A stretch of DNA of 44,888 bases from Stenotrophomonas maltophilia. GTDB taxonomy: Bacteria; Pseudomonadota; Gammaproteobacteria; Xanthomonadales; Xanthomonadaceae. The stretch lies in the NCBI GenBank assembly GCA_002387845.1, contig DGLB01000008.1, positions 1 to 44,888 of the forward strand, in the 5' to 3' direction. Of this stretch, positions 43,881-44,888 are shown piece after piece; the first letter of the stretch is position 1; each line of letters opens with the position of its first letter. The notes beneath the pieces were generated by a model, which saw only the letters and a program-made list of their open reading frames with translations, ran no database searches and was not told the origin of the DNA. Position numbers and translations under genes: made by a program.

Positions 43881-44888
43881 TCAGCGCTTCATCGAACCGA
43901 AGAACTCGTCGTTGGACTTGGTGTTCTTCATCTTGTCCAGCAGGAATTCCATCGCTGCGATTTCGTCCATCGGGTGCAGCAGCTTGCGCAGGATCCAGAT
44001 CTTCTGCAGCAGCTCCGGCTCGATCAGCAGGTCCTCGCGGCGGGTGCCCGAACGGTTGATGTCGATCGCCGGGTACACGCGCTTTTCAGTGATGCGACGG
44101 TTCAGGTGCACTTCGCTGTTGCCGGTGCCCTTGAATTCTTCGTAGATCACTTCGTCCATCTTGCTGCCGGTGTCGACCAGCGCCGTGGCGATGATGGTCA
44201 GGCTGCCGCCTTCTTCCACATTACGTGCCGCACCGAAGAAGCGCTTCGGACGGTGCAGTGCGTTCGCGTCCACACCACCGGTCAGCACCTTGCCCGAGCT
44301 CGGCACCACGTTGTTGTAGGCGCGTGCCAGACGGGTGATCGAGTCCAGCAGGATCACCACGTCCTTCTTGTGCTCCACCAGGCGCTTGGCGCGCTCGATG
44401 ACCATTTCGGCCACCTGCACGTGGCGCGCGGCCGGTTCGTCGAAGGTCGAGCTGATCACTTCGCCGCGGACCGTGCGCTGCATTTCGGTCACTTCTTCCG
44501 GGCGCTCGTCGATGAGCAGCACGATCATGTGCACTTCCGGATGATTGGTCGTGATCGCCGTGGCGATCTGCTGCATCATCATCGTCTTGCCGGCCTTCGG
44601 CGGCGACACGATCAGCGCACGCTGGCCCTTGCCCTGCGGGGCCATCAGGTCGAGGATGCGGCCGGTGATGTCTTCCGACGAGCCGTTGCCGCGTTCCAGG
44701 GTGAAGCGCTTGCGCGGGAACAGCGGGGTCAGGTTCTCGAACAGCACCTTGTTCTTCGACGCTTCCAGCGGCTCACCGTTGATGGTGTCCACGATCGACA
44801 GCGCGAAGTAGCGCTCGCCGTCCTTCGGGAAGCGGATGCGGCCGGACAGGTGGTCGCCGGTGCGCAGGTTGAAGCGGCGGATCTGGCT
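43881..44888 (-). CDS. rho: transcription termination factor Rho (5' end outside window)
   Basis: The C-terminal 335 residues of Rho, the hexameric RNA-dependent ATPase that ends transcription; the gene enters from the right edge, so its N-terminus is missing. The frame reads SQIRRFNLRTGDHLSGRIR at the edge, then the Walker A PPKAGKTMM, the arginine-rich Q-loop and R-loop regions, VLLIDERPEEVTEMQR, STFDEPAARHVQVAEM, LLDSITRLARAYN (Walker B), GGVDANALHRPKRFFGAARN and the C-terminal FFGSMKR. It is nearly colinear with the E. coli protein. The bicyclomycin-site segment appears intact. Confidence 0.97.
   Translation of the reverse strand, partial: SQIRRFNLRTGDHLSGRIRFPKDGERYFALSIVDTINGEPLEASKNKVLFENLTPLFPRKRFTLERGNGSSEDITGRILDLMAPQGKGQRALIVSPPKAGKTMMMQQIATAITTNHPEVHMIVLLIDERPEEVTEMQRTVRGEVISSTFDEPAARHVQVAEMVIERAKRLVEHKKDVVILLDSITRLARAYNNVVPSSGKVLTGGVDANALHRPKRFFGAARNVEEGGSLTIIATALVDTGSKMDEVIYEEFKGTGNSEVHLNRRITEKRVYPAIDINRSGTRREDLLIEPELLQKIWILRKLLHPMDEIAAMEFLLDKMKNTKSNDEFFGSMKR

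Overview
The window is high-GC chromosomal DNA, almost certainly from a Stenotrophomonas-type member of the Xanthomonadaceae. Four lines point there: REP-like hairpins carrying a terminal GTAG (the SMAG family of Stenotrophomonas); a tandem-RND pump laid out like mdtABC/smeIJK; a Xanthomonas/Caulobacter-type TonB-dependent receptor beside a cupin-like gene, an MFS sugar transporter, a LacI regulator and a GH3 glucosidase; and a monomeric isocitrate dehydrogenase near aceK. I see no rRNA, tRNA, CRISPR array, insertion sequence, phage or plasmid gene. The region reads as core chromosome with a few accessory modules.

Layout. 0-4.6 kb: a cut-off gene and a DUF4126 membrane protein (minus strand), then a plus-strand run of a membrane coiled-coil protein, bactofilin, erpA, nudC and an AmpE-like protein. 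4.6-10 kb (minus): DUF2752, two tandem CD225/dispanin proteins, an LplT-like MFS fused to a PlsC acyltransferase, and a YccS/FUSC membrane protein. 10.0-10.6 kb: a gene-free interval holding two copies, in opposite orientation, of a structured palindromic element plus REPs. 10.6-20.5 kb (minus): a TonB-dependent siderophore receptor downstream of a three-gene RND efflux operon. 20.8-24.1 kb: a secreted M20 amidohydrolase, queF, a LysM protein and a lipoprotein. 24.2-31 kb: icd (monomeric), then an operon of an unrecognised regulator-like protein, a Ras-like small GTPase and two different roadblock/LC7 proteins, a perfect bidirectional terminator, and aceK. 31-33.5 kb: an exported protein with TonB-C-like modules and a diguanylate cyclase. 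33.6-43.3 kb: the carbohydrate-uptake locus. 43.4-44.9 kb: a small ORF and the 3' part of rho.

How the parts work together. In the carbohydrate locus, one palindrome family (core TGACAGCG-NTGTCA) lies upstream of the receptor, the sugar permease and the glucosidase, so the local LacI protein probably controls all three: outer-membrane uptake, periplasmic hydrolysis and inner-membrane import. The GTPase/roadblock operon is the best candidate for a poorly described system. It has a GTPase with an atypical switch motif, two divergent roadblock partners, a putative winged-helix partner, tight translational coupling, and an inverted repeat over a plausible promoter. It is enclosed between icd and aceK.
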